DNA from: Kribbella capetownensis
Lineage (GTDB): Bacteria > Actinomycetota > Actinomycetes > Propionibacteriales > Kribbellaceae
Direction: 5' to 3'
Assembly (NCBI RefSeq): GCF_004331485.1
Contig: NZ_SJKD01000003.1
Location: 558,001 to 622,000, forward strand
DNA: 64,000 nt
Shown here: positions 55,103 to 62,637 of the stretch, piece after piece
How the letters are laid out: each line of letters starts with the position of its first letter
How positions within the stretch are numbered: position 1 is the stretch's first letter
Notes under the pieces: generated by a model
Told to the model about the DNA's origin: nothing
The model's input: only the letters and a program-made list of their open reading frames with translations
Database searches by the model: none
Made by a program: the position numbers and the translations under genes

Positions 55103-57456
55103 CCGGACACGTGAGGATCTCTCTCGCCGCTTGGGGAGCGACCGTGTTGGGGTCGCTCGTGCTGACGCCTGTGTTCTCCGGGCCATTCCTGTTCATCAGC
55201 GCGTTTCTTTGCGGCGCTGTCACCGGCGTCGGCGTGCTGCTGCAGAACCTGCGCGCCCCGCGGATCGTCGTACCGCTGGTTCAACTCCTGGTGCTGATCG
55301 AGCTGCTGTCGCTGTTCTTCCTGAACAGCACGCTGAAGTTCGGGCTGTTCCCGTGGAAGGGGACAGCGATCGAGTTCAACACCCAGCTGGTCAACGCGAT
55401 GGACTCGATCAATCGGTTCAGCGCGCCGCTGCCGCCGGACTCGCATCTGACCCTGTTCGCCGTGTCGGTCATCTCCGCGACCGGACTGCTGATCCACGTC
55501 GTCGCCGTACAGCTTCGGCAGGCGGCCTGGGCCGGACTGCTGCTCCTGATCATGTACACAGTGCCGGCTGCGACCGTGCACGGCGGACTGCCCGCGTTGC
55601 TGTTCATCCCGCCGGCGATCGGCTACATCGTGCTGCTGTCGGCCGAGGGCCGCAGCAGGCTGAGCCGGTGGGGCCGCCGGATCTCTGGTGTGTCACACCT
55701 GGACGCGGCCGAGCCGGTCGAGGCGTCCGCCCTGGGACAGGCCGGCCGACGGATCGGTCTGAGCGTTGTTGCGCTCGCCGCCCTACTGCCTGCGTTGCTG
55801 CCGGCTCTGCCGGAAGGTGTCGTCGGCAACGGCCTGGCAGGCAGCGGTCCGGGCAACGGCGTCGGCGCGTCGATCTCGTCGACCGACCCGATGCTGGACA
55901 TGGGCAAGAACCTCAAGCGCGGCGACAACGTGGTCGCGCTCACCTACAAGGGCGGTCCGGACGTCGGCAGCTACCTGCGGCTGACCGCGCTCGACAGCTT
56001 CGACGGCAACACCTGGCGGATCGCGCCGCGTCCCGAGAACCGCAAGATCGACGGCGAGCTCGCACCGCCGCCCGGGTACAACGGCGACCTGAGCAAGGCT
56101 CCGCAGACCAAGATGGAGATCAACGTCAGCCGGAGCTTCCGGTCCCAGTTCGCGCCGGTCCCCTATCCGCTGCGGACGATCTCGCTCAAGCGGGACTGGC
56201 GGTACGACGCCAGTGCGCTCGACGTGGTGTCGTCGAACGGGCAGGTGGTCGGCGGCAAGAAGTACAACCTGAGCGCGTACGACCTCAAGCCCAGCCCGGA
56301 CCAGTTGCACAACGCCCTGCAGGGCGGTCCGCCGGACGAGTACACCAGCCGGGTGCCGAAGCGGACCCCGCAGGACATCACCGACCTCACCCACGAGGTC
56401 ACGGCCGATGCCAAGGGCAACCAGTTCGACGAGGCGGTGCTGTTGCAGAGCTGGTTCCGCAGCAGCGGCGGCTTCACCTACAGCACCGACAACGCCCGCG
56501 GCAGCGGGATGCCGGCGCTGCGCGACTTCCTGCTGGAGAACAAGACCGGGTACTGCGAGCAGTTCGCCACCGGGATGGCGCTGATGGCGCGCATCCTCGG
56601 CATCCCGTCCCGCGTCGGCATCGGGTTCCTGCCCGGGACGTCCGACAAGGACGGCCAGTACACGGTGCGGATGCACGACATGCACGCCTGGCCCGAGCTG
56701 TACTTCCAGGGCTACGGCTGGGTCCGGTTCGAGCCGACCCCACCGGCCCGAGTCGCGACCACCCCGAGCTGGACGGTCGGCACCGGCTCGGACTCGATCA
56801 ACCCGTCGACGGCACCGAGCACCGCGCCGATCACCCCGGGCGGCACCGAGGACCCGCTGATCGACAAGCCGAACGGCGACCGCAACCTGCCGAACGACAG
56901 CGGCGTCGCGGTCCTCGACCAGGGCAACTGGTTCACCAACGGAGGCGGTCAGGCGATCGGCATCAGCGCGGGCGTGATCCTGCTGCTGTGCATCCCGTGG
57001 CTGATCCGCAGTCTGACCAGACGCCGCCGGTTCTCCCGGCCGCCGGGCCGGTCCGGTGCCGAAGGGCTCTGGGCGGAGATCCGCGACACGTCCCGGGACC
57101 TCGGTCTCGACTGGTCGGAGATCTCCACGCCGCGCCAGTCCGGTGAATGGCTGCTGACGAAGCTGCCCGCCGAGGCGCATCCGCAGGCGCTCCGGCTCGC
57201 TCGTGGCATCGAGGCTCTGCGGTATTCCGGTGACGTGAATCCGAGCACGGACCTCCGTGCCGAGGCGGCCGCCGTACGCAAGGCGCTCTGGTCGCAGGCA
57301 CGGCAGGTGCGTCGCTGGCGGGCTCGGCTGCTGCCACCGTCCTGGCGCTGGTACCTGAACCGGGGCAGCACAGAGGCCTCCGACCTCCTGGACGAGTTCG
57401 ACCTCCTGCTCGCCCGGCTCCGGTCCCTGGTCCTCCGCGGACGCCACGCCAACTGA
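55099..57456 (+). CDS. Transglutaminase-like (TgpA-type) membrane protein
   Basis: 785-aa protein: several N-terminal transmembrane helices (about 5-240), a large extracellular transglutaminase-like domain, one more helix (about 615-635) and a cytoplasmic tail with DUF4129-like features. Catalytic Cys486 is in KTGYCEQFATGMALMAR and His529 in DMHAWPELYF; the usual third residue lies in WVRFEPTPP, where Glu takes the place of the common Asp, as in many actinobacterial members. ATGA overlap with the DUF58 gene. Role presumably in envelope protein processing; substrate unknown. Confidence 0.9.
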   Translation: MTGHVRISLAAWGATVLGSLVLTPVFSGPFLFISAFLCGAVTGVGVLLQNLRAPRIVVPLVQLLVLIELLSLFFLNSTLKFGLFPWKGTAIEFNTQLVNAMDSINRFSAPLPPDSHLTLFAVSVISATGLLIHVVAVQLRQAAWAGLLLLIMYTVPAATVHGGLPALLFIPPAIGYIVLLSAEGRSRLSRWGRRISGVSHLDAAEPVEASALGQAGRRIGLSVVALAALLPALLPALPEGVVGNGLAGSGPGNGVGASISSTDPMLDMGKNLKRGDNVVALTYKGGPDVGSYLRLTALDSFDGNTWRIAPRPENRKIDGELAPPPGYNGDLSKAPQTKMEINVSRSFRSQFAPVPYPLRTISLKRDWRYDASALDVVSSNGQVVGGKKYNLSAYDLKPSPDQLHNALQGGPPDEYTSRVPKRTPQDITDLTHEVTADAKGNQFDEAVLLQSWFRSSGGFTYSTDNARGSGMPALRDFLLENKTGYCEQFATGMALMARILGIPSRVGIGFLPGTSDKDGQYTVRMHDMHAWPELYFQGYGWVRFEPTPPARVATTPSWTVGTGSDSINPSTAPSTAPITPGGTEDPLIDKPNGDRNLPNDSGVAVLDQGNWFTNGGGQAIGISAGVILLLCIPWLIRSLTRRRRFSRPPGRSGAEGLWAEIRDTSRDLGLDWSEISTPRQSGEWLLTKLPAEAHPQALRLARGIEALRYSGDVNPSTDLRAEAAAVRKALWSQARQVRRWRARLLPPSWRWYLNRGSTEASDLLDEFDLLLARLRSLVLRGRHAN

Positions 57457-57502
57457 CGACCCGGCCTCGGGCGCGCAGTAGGCCCGGCCGCACAGTCGAC
57501 TC

Positions 57503-57537
57503 TCGGCCGCGCATTCCATCCCGGGATGCGCGGCCGA
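57503..57537 (+). terminator. Terminator hairpin after the moxR operon
   Basis: TCGGCCGCGCAT pairs with ATGCGCGGCCGA over 12 bases around an 11-base loop, 47 bases after the TgpA-like stop; followed by CTTAACT rather than a T-tract. Confidence 0.65.
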
Positions 57538-57637
57538 CTTAACTCGGGATCCCGTGATGCCGACGGGCCTGTGGATGCTTGGGCAGCTCAGGGGTGGCTT
57601 CCCACCTGGGACAGATCTCAAACCATACGTGCACAAA

Positions 57638-57678
57638 AAGAACCACACCCGCCCCACCAGGGCACGGGTGTGGTTCTT
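57638..57678. terminator. Bidirectional terminator
   Basis: AAGAACCACACCCG pairs with CGGGTGTGGTTCTT over 14 bases around a 13-base loop. On the minus strand it is followed by a run of T residues (from AAAAA at 57635-57639), so it should terminate the DUF3040 gene, whose stop is 35 bases away. It can also serve the plus-strand operon. Confidence 0.85.
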
Positions 57679-57713
57679 CGACTGGTCTCGCGCTCAGCCG
57701 GCGCTGCGGCCGG

Positions 57714-58115
57714 TCAGAGGTCTTCGTCGCGGCGGCGGCGCCAGCGATCCTCCATGCGCTCCATGAAACTTCCGGACGAGTCGTGTTTGGTCCGGTGCCG
57801 CTTCGACGGCGGAGGCGGCGGGATGTCGTCGGAGTCCCCCGCGTTGCTGATCCGTTTCATGCTGAGCGCCGCGATGTAGAGGCAGGCGACCATCATCACG
57901 AAGCCGATGACTCCGATGATGGTGTTGGGGATGATCGCGCCCGTCATCAAGACCACGATGCCCAGCACGAATCCGACGCCGGCAAGCACTGCCCGGCGCT
58001 TGTAATACAAGCGCACATTGGTCCCTCGCATGGCGGAGACGAACTTCGGGTCTTCCGCAGCGAGGGCGCGTTCGAGCTGCTCGAACTGGCGCTGCTCTTC
58101 TTCCGAGAGGGGCAC
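57714..58115 (-). CDS. DUF3040 domain membrane protein
   Basis: 133-aa protein with the DUF3040 start MPLSEEEQRQFEQLERALAA, a short soluble helix, two transmembrane segments (about 43-63 and 67-86) and a basic C-terminus with a proline run. DUF3040 genes sit near the dcw or mraZ region in many actinobacteria; function unknown. GTG 58115 is chosen because GGAGGG lies eight bases upstream and it gives the family N-terminus; an upstream frame adds 20 unrelated residues. Confidence 0.88.
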   Translation of the reverse strand: MPLSEEEQRQFEQLERALAAEDPKFVSAMRGTNVRLYYKRRAVLAGVGFVLGIVVLMTGAIIPNTIIGVIGFVMMVACLYIAALSMKRISNAGDSDDIPPPPPSKRHRTKHDSSGSFMERMEDRWRRRRDEDL

Positions 58116-58408
58116 CGTCGATCCCTCCATGGTGAGCGCGATCTCGATAGGCCGCCTCCAGTCTAGGACGCGCATGCCTCACACGAAACCCTGGCCGCCT
58201 GTCCAGCGCGTCACGGTCCGGAAACTGCCCGCCTCGACGGCCGCTCCCGAACCACCGCGCCACCAGCCGAAACCCTGTTCCAGCCTACGGTTGCCGCCCC
58301 ATCACGTTCCGTCGCATTCGGGCGTTCCGGGCCGTCTGTGGGCCGCGACACGCCCGGGTGTGCTCAGGCGGTACGGCGTACGTCCTGGAGCCTTCCCGTG
58401 TCCGGTGG

Positions 58409-59155
58409 TCAGTGGGTGGCGAGGATGTGGAGCTGGGTGGCGAGCGCCCGGAAGGCGGGGTGCTGGCTGGCGGCGCGCTCGAGCTCGGCCAGGGAGTCGG
58501 CGGCGCCTGGCTCGGAGTCGACGAAAGCAGACGGGACCAGATCGGCGAACGTGCGGACGCCGTGCACGGTGTGGACCATGAACCCGGCGTCGGCCAACTG
58601 CGCGATGATGCCGGCTTCGTCGAACCGCCGCGGCATCGGATCGTTCGCACCAAAGCGTCCGTCCGGGTCCTGCAGGGCGACCCGAGCCTCGGCCAGGTGA
58701 CCGGCCAGGGCCCGCGCGAGTACGACAGCGTTGCGCTGGGCAACGAGCAAGCTCAGTACGCCGCCTTCGCGCAGTACCGAGGCCATTGCCTGCAGGGCCT
58801 GCACCGGATCGTCGACGACCTCGAGTACGCCGTGGCACAAGACGGCATCCGCACTCGACTCGCCGGCGAGACCGGGAAGCTCGGCCGCATCGCCTTGGAC
58901 GCCACGGACCAGGTCGCTCACGCCTTCGTCCCGCGCCCGCCGCTCGAGCGACGCCAACGCGTCGGGACTCGGGTCGACCACGGTCACCCGGTGACCTTCG
59001 ACGGCCAGCGGTACGGCGAATCCGCCGGTGCCACCACCGAGGTCGACGATGTCCAGCCCGGCACCCGGATTGGTCCGGGCCCGCCCTGCCAGAGCAACCC
59101 GCAGAGCCTCGCCCACCAGCGCCGTCCGCAACGAACGCCGCCGCCGATCGACCAT
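58409..59155 (-). CDS. Class I SAM-dependent methyltransferase
   Basis: 248-aa Rossmann-like methyltransferase with the SAM-binding motif I DIVDLGGGTGGFAVPLA near residues 36-52, acidic motif II VTVVDPSPDAL and a motif IV-like AVLCHGVLEVVDDP. It resembles SmtA/CmoA-like proteins often found next to the DUF6504/SAV_6107 genes in actinobacteria. I start it at ATG 59155, nine bases after AGGAGG; ATG 59161 is too close to it. Substrate unknown. Confidence 0.86.
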   Translation of the reverse strand: MVDRRRRSLRTALVGEALRVALAGRARTNPGAGLDIVDLGGGTGGFAVPLAVEGHRVTVVDPSPDALASLERRARDEGVSDLVRGVQGDAAELPGLAGESSADAVLCHGVLEVVDDPVQALQAMASVLREGGVLSLLVAQRNAVVLARALAGHLAEARVALQDPDGRFGANDPMPRRFDEAGIIAQLADAGFMVHTVHGVRTFADLVPSAFVDSEPGAADSLAELERAASQHPAFRALATQLHILATH

Positions 59156-59306
59156 CGTCATGACCCTCCTAGCAGTCCCCCAACCAATCACCCCACGTCC
59201 GCCACACCCTACTTCCCACCACCTCCCCGCCAACCGCCTAGGGCGGCGAGGTGCCCGGCAGGTTTGCCGGTGGGGGTATGGGGACCAGGCGGGTTGGGGT
59301 GTGGGG

Positions 59307-59561
59307 TTAGCCGGGTTGGTAGGTTTCGGGGTCTATTAGTTCGACGGGTTCGAAGCCGGCGCCGTTGCAGCGGTCGCAGGTGTAGCCGGCCAGGAGGCCG
59401 CCGCCGGCGCATTTGCTGCACAGGCCGTCGTCCCAGGACTCGCCTTCGAGCGACTGATGCGGGCGTGGGTAGTGGGCGTCCGCCAGATAGCACTCGACCC
59501 CGAGCACCGCATGCACGCGACCACACAGGTCATGGCCGACACCTCTGCGTACCTGACTCAA
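59307..59561 (-). CDS. Small CxxC zinc-ribbon-like protein
   Basis: 84-aa conserved-type hypothetical. The C-terminal half has CSKCAGGGLLAGYTCDRCNGAG, two CxxC pairs with Gly-rich CxxCxGxG patterns like half of a DnaJ zinc finger; an extra Cys pair lies nearer the N-terminus. It probably binds one zinc ion. Start is the TTG at 59561, with GGAGAG nearby; the N-terminal part is less certain. Sits between the methyltransferase and HEPN genes on the same strand. I do not recognise a function. Confidence 0.6.
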   Translation of the reverse strand: MSQVRRGVGHDLCGRVHAVLGVECYLADAHYPRPHQSLEGESWDDGLCSKCAGGGLLAGYTCDRCNGAGFEPVELIDPETYQPG

Positions 59562-59600
59562 TGTCGTTTCTCTCCGAGTGACTGCCGTCGTGGGTTGCTG

Positions 59601-60074
59601 CTAGCTGGCCTGCATCCAGGACTGGGTGAGGACCGACTGGGGGTCTGTGGTGGCGGTCAAGGCGGGCGTGCTGGACAACCGCAGCGAGGACTCGACCAGG
59701 CCGTAGAAGGTCTCCACGGCGCGGATCAGATCATCGGCCTCGCGGGTCGTGACAGCACGCTCCAAGCCGGCCTCGGCGGCAGCCCGCTGAGACGCACCGG
59801 CCGAGAAGAACGTAGCCCACTCGGCGAACTCTGGGGCGACCTCCGCCAGCAGCACCCAGGCATTCCGCTGGATGCGACGGCGAGCGCCGGAGCGCACCGG
59901 CCGGGCACGGACGGCCAGGACCGCCGCCGCGACCCTGAGAGCCGCGATGTGAGCACTCGAGTAGCGGATCAGGTGGTCGCTCGTGTCCAGCGCCTCGGCC
60001 AGAGCGGCTCGTGCGCGGGACAACTCCCGGCTCGCCGCGCCGGCAGCCGCCGGAGACACCGGTGAAACGGTCAT
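59601..60074 (-). CDS. SAV_6107-family HEPN domain protein
   Basis: 157-aa all-alpha protein of the actinobacterial SAV_6107 HEPN group: SRARAALAEALDTSDHLIRYSSAHIAALRVAAAVLA, then RNAWVLLAEVAPEFAEWATFF. HEPN folds often act as RNases or as nucleotidyltransferase partners, but no RxxxxH motif is obvious here, so activity is doubtful. Its ATG overlaps the DUF6504 stop by four bases, and a LexA box lies before that operon, so it is probably SOS-induced. Confidence 0.82.
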   Translation of the reverse strand: MTVSPVSPAAAGAASRELSRARAALAEALDTSDHLIRYSSAHIAALRVAAAVLAVRARPVRSGARRRIQRNAWVLLAEVAPEFAEWATFFSAGASQRAAAEAGLERAVTTREADDLIRAVETFYGLVESSLRLSSTPALTATTDPQSVLTQSWMQAS

Positions 60075-60490
60075 CGATCTGTCACCCTTTCCAGTTGCCA
60101 GCGGCCGGAGTCCGGGTCGTGCGCGAGATCGAACAGCTCACGCCGACCGTGCCGGCCGCATCCCGCCTCCACCCGGTACACCGCGCGCCGCGGTCCCCAG
60201 TCCGCATCCAGTACGCCGACCGCCGCGCCACTGGCCCGAGCCGGAGCGGGAGCACCGGCAAGGACAGGCGCTTCGGCGACGGCCGGAGCGGCCTCGGCGT
60301 GATGCCAGTCGGTCGCGCGATGGATCGGGGTGCCGATGATGCCGCGTTCCCACCAGGCGGCGGTCTCGGTCCAGTGCGCCTGGACGGAGCAGACACGCCA
60401 CAGACGGCCACGCCAGAGGAACTGCTCCGGGGTCTCGACGCCGTCCACGACACCCGAACGCACCTCGACGGCTTCGTCGAACTCCCACAT
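60071..60490 (-). CDS. DUF6504 family protein
   Basis: 139-aa protein with the DUF6504 core: EFDEAVEVRSG, TPEQFLWRGRLWRVCSVQAHW and, near the C-terminus, YRVEAGCGRHGRRELFDLAHDPDSGRWQLERV. Related genes lie next to Y-family polymerase genes in several actinobacteria, which suggests a link to the mutagenic repair response; function not proven. ATG 60490 follows AGGAGG. First gene of the two-gene unit with the SAV_6107 gene. Confidence 0.85.
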   Translation of the reverse strand: MWEFDEAVEVRSGVVDGVETPEQFLWRGRLWRVCSVQAHWTETAAWWERGIIGTPIHRATDWHHAEAAPAVAEAPVLAGAPAPARASGAAVGVLDADWGPRRAVYRVEAGCGRHGRRELFDLAHDPDSGRWQLERVTDR

Positions 60491-60842
60491 GCTCCATCGC
60501 CTCCTGTGTACGAACTGCTGCTTCCCCTGGTCGACGGCCCGGTCGGAGGCCCGGCGGGTGGGCACGAGGTGGGGGTCGAGGTCCACCTCGGTGCCCGGCC
60601 CGCCGGAACCACCGGATCCCGATGCGGCCGCAACTCCGCACCGGAGCCGTCCAGCTGTCCGAGTCACCTCCGGCAGGCCTCCCGACGAAGCCGGGCCGGA
60701 GGTAATCGAACATCTGTTCGAACACTGGAAGCGTATCGCCGCCCGCCGACAATCGTCAACGGCCCGTAAGCCCGGCGCGCCGCCGCGCGACCGATCCGGC
60801 CGCCAGACTGGGTGCACCGAGGCGTTGACGAAGGGACGGACC
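60491..60842. other. Divergent gap between DUF6504 operon and DM13 gene
   Basis: No gene is supported. It holds the LexA box at 60706-60721 and must contain promoters for both sides. Frames that run through it in either direction show no recognisable domain. Confidence 0.45.
60706..60721. promoter_or_regulatory. LexA (SOS) box upstream of the DUF6504 operon
   Basis: TCGAACATCTGTTCGA is a perfect match to the actinobacterial LexA consensus TCGAAC-N4-GTTCGA. It lies 216 bases upstream of the DUF6504 ATG and 122 bases before the DM13 gene, so it could govern either, with the DUF6504/HEPN pair the more likely target by family. Confidence 0.8.
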
Positions 60843-61400
60843 GTGAAGAAGCGGGCAGCACTGGTCACCGCGGCGGCCGTTGCCGTCGTGGTCGCGGCAG
60901 TCGCGCTGCCGCTCTTCCAGCCGTGGCGGCTCTTCACCGACACGGTCGTCGACGAAGCGCTCCCGGGCGCTGTTCCGATCTCCACACAGACATCGTCGAC
61001 GACGCCACCGACAGTTTCCGTTGCGCCGAAGCAGGTCCCGCCCACACCAAAGGTTCTGCTGACCGGGAAGCTGATCACGCATGAACACGAGACGTCCGGC
61101 ACGGTCGCCGTACTCCGGTTGCCCGACGGCAGCCGGGTGCTGCGGATCGAGAACCTCGACACCTCGGACGGTCCCGACCTGAAGGTGTGGTTGAGCGATG
61201 CGAACGTCGTTCCGGGCCGAGCCGGATGGCACTTGTTCGACGACGGGCAGTACCGCAGTCTCGGCAGCCTGAAAGGCAACCACGGCAACCAGAACTACCC
61301 GGTCCCGGCCGGCGTCACGCTCGACGACTTCCGCAGCGTGGCCATCTGGTGCGACCGGTTCAACGTGTCCTTCGGAGCAGCCGAACTGAAACCGGCGTGA
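60843..61400 (+). CDS. DM13 domain protein
   Basis: 185-aa exported or membrane-anchored protein: N-terminal hydrophobic helix (about 5-25) and an extracellular DM13 domain, VAVLRLPDGSRVLRIENLDTSDGPDLKVWLSD ... RSVAIWCDRFNVSFGAAEL. The single Cys in IWCDRF is the conserved DM13 cysteine, proposed to act in electron transfer. GTG 60843 with GAAGGGAC upstream gives a proper signal/anchor start. Followed 33 bases later by a YbaK-like gene. Confidence 0.87.
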   Translation: MKKRAALVTAAAVAVVVAAVALPLFQPWRLFTDTVVDEALPGAVPISTQTSSTTPPTVSVAPKQVPPTPKVLLTGKLITHEHETSGTVAVLRLPDGSRVLRIENLDTSDGPDLKVWLSDANVVPGRAGWHLFDDGQYRSLGSLKGNHGNQNYPVPAGVTLDDFRSVAIWCDRFNVSFGAAELKPA

Positions 61401-61433
61401 CCCGCGTCGACGCACGCGCATAAGGTGCCGAAG

Positions 61434-61904
61434 GTGAGCAGTCATCCCAACGTGCAGAAGGTGGCCGACGCCTTGAAGGCGGCCGGTGCCACCGGTGAGA
61501 TCGTGATCCTGGACGAGGCGGTGCCGACGGCTGCGGCCGCTGCGGCCGAACTCGGGTGCGAGGTCGGCGCGATCGCGAACAGCCTGATCTTCGACGGCGA
61601 CGGCGTACCGGTGCTGATCCTGACCTCGGGCGCGCACCGGGTCGACACCGCGAAGGTGGCCGCCGGGCTCGGCATCGGCAAGCTGCGCCGCGCCACGCCG
61701 GAGTTCGTCAAGGAGCACACCGGCCAGTCCATCGGCGGTGTCGCCCCGGTCGGTCACCCGCACCAGGTCCCGACCTACGTCGACGCCGCTCTCGAGCAGT
61801 ACGACGTCATCTGGGCCGCGGCCGGCATCCCCCACTCGGTCTTCCCGACCACGTACGCCGAGCTCGTCACCATCTCCAACGGAACCCCGATCACCGTCAA
61901 CTGA
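61434..61904 (+). CDS. YbaK/ProX-type aminoacyl-tRNA editing domain protein
   Basis: 156-aa stand-alone editing domain that hydrolyses mischarged tRNAs (YbaK acts on Cys-tRNA-Pro). Blocks: AIANSLIFDGDGVPVLILTSG and TGQSIGGVAPVGHP, with the conserved GxxPxGH motif. GTG 61434 is chosen; GTG 61425 would add three residues. The 3' end overlaps the convergent nucleotidyltransferase-like gene by eight bases. Specific target not determined. Confidence 0.88.
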   Translation: MSSHPNVQKVADALKAAGATGEIVILDEAVPTAAAAAAELGCEVGAIANSLIFDGDGVPVLILTSGAHRVDTAKVAAGLGIGKLRRATPEFVKEHTGQSIGGVAPVGHPHQVPTYVDAALEQYDVIWAAAGIPHSVFPTTYAELVTISNGTPITVN

Positions 61905-62628
61905 GCACGGCGGGGATTGCGGTCTGGACGAAGCGGCGGGTCAGCACCGCGCGACGGTGGCGCCACCACGGGGTCGCGAGGCGGCGGGAACCGTAGCGGC
62001 CGCGGGTGATGTCCGCGACGACGGCCGCGGGTGCTCCCAACGACGGCAGTACGTCGAGGGCCGCCCGCTTGGTGATCAGCTCCCCCGTCGTCAGCGTGAC
62101 GTGAGCGCGGGCGATGGTGAGCAGGCTGAGATCGACCCAGACATCCACGTACCAGTTCGTCCACCGAGCCACGGCAGGCAGCCAGAACTCCCGCAGGTCG
62201 CGGCGGATGAAGGAGAACAACTCCTCGTCACTGGTAGCCGGTAGCAACGAGGACGGCGGCGGGCCGAAGAGCGAGACGTTGCTCAGGGCAAGCTCTCGTC
62301 GCGTCACCGGCGTCACCGGCCGGTCGAAGTACCGCTCCTGAGCAAAGGTCACATGCCGGATCGACGCATCCGCCAGCTGGTCGGCGAGCATGTAGGAGCA
62401 ATGCAGCTTGGACGCCGGCGGAGACTCCGCGATCAGTCGCCGATGAACGTCCTCGACGGCAGCCGGCGGTGGTGACGACACGACCGCGACGACATCCAGA
62501 CCGCTGCGCCCCAACTGGTAGTCGCCCAGTGCCAGCGAGCCGTGCAACCAGATCGCCTCGACCGCGGCGACCTGGCGCACCGATGCGACGAAGCCGTCCA
62601 GCAGTTGCTGGACGGCTTCGTCATACAC
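61897..62628 (-). CDS. Nucleotidyltransferase-fold protein with altered metal site
   Basis: 243-aa protein like the aminoglycoside adenylyltransferase (AadA) group: an N-terminal NTase domain with HGSLALGDYQLGRSGLDVVAVV near residues 29-50 and an all-alpha C-terminal part (WTNWYVDVWVDLSLLTIARAHVTLTTGELITKRAAL). AadA has SDIDLLV where this protein has SGLDVVA, so the first Asp of the metal-binding DxD is Gly. It may have lost activity or use another acidic residue. No resistance genes nearby. Confidence 0.75.
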   Translation of the reverse strand: MYDEAVQQLLDGFVASVRQVAAVEAIWLHGSLALGDYQLGRSGLDVVAVVSSPPPAAVEDVHRRLIAESPPASKLHCSYMLADQLADASIRHVTFAQERYFDRPVTPVTRRELALSNVSLFGPPPSSLLPATSDEELFSFIRRDLREFWLPAVARWTNWYVDVWVDLSLLTIARAHVTLTTGELITKRAALDVLPSLGAPAAVVADITRGRYGSRRLATPWWRHRRAVLTRRFVQTAIPAVLS

Positions 62629-62637
62629 AACAGCAAT

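Noticed and set aside
59255..59270. Small hairpin CCGGCA-GGTT-TGCCGG as a terminator
   Set aside because: Only six pairs with no T-tract, in very GC-rich sequence; could form by chance.
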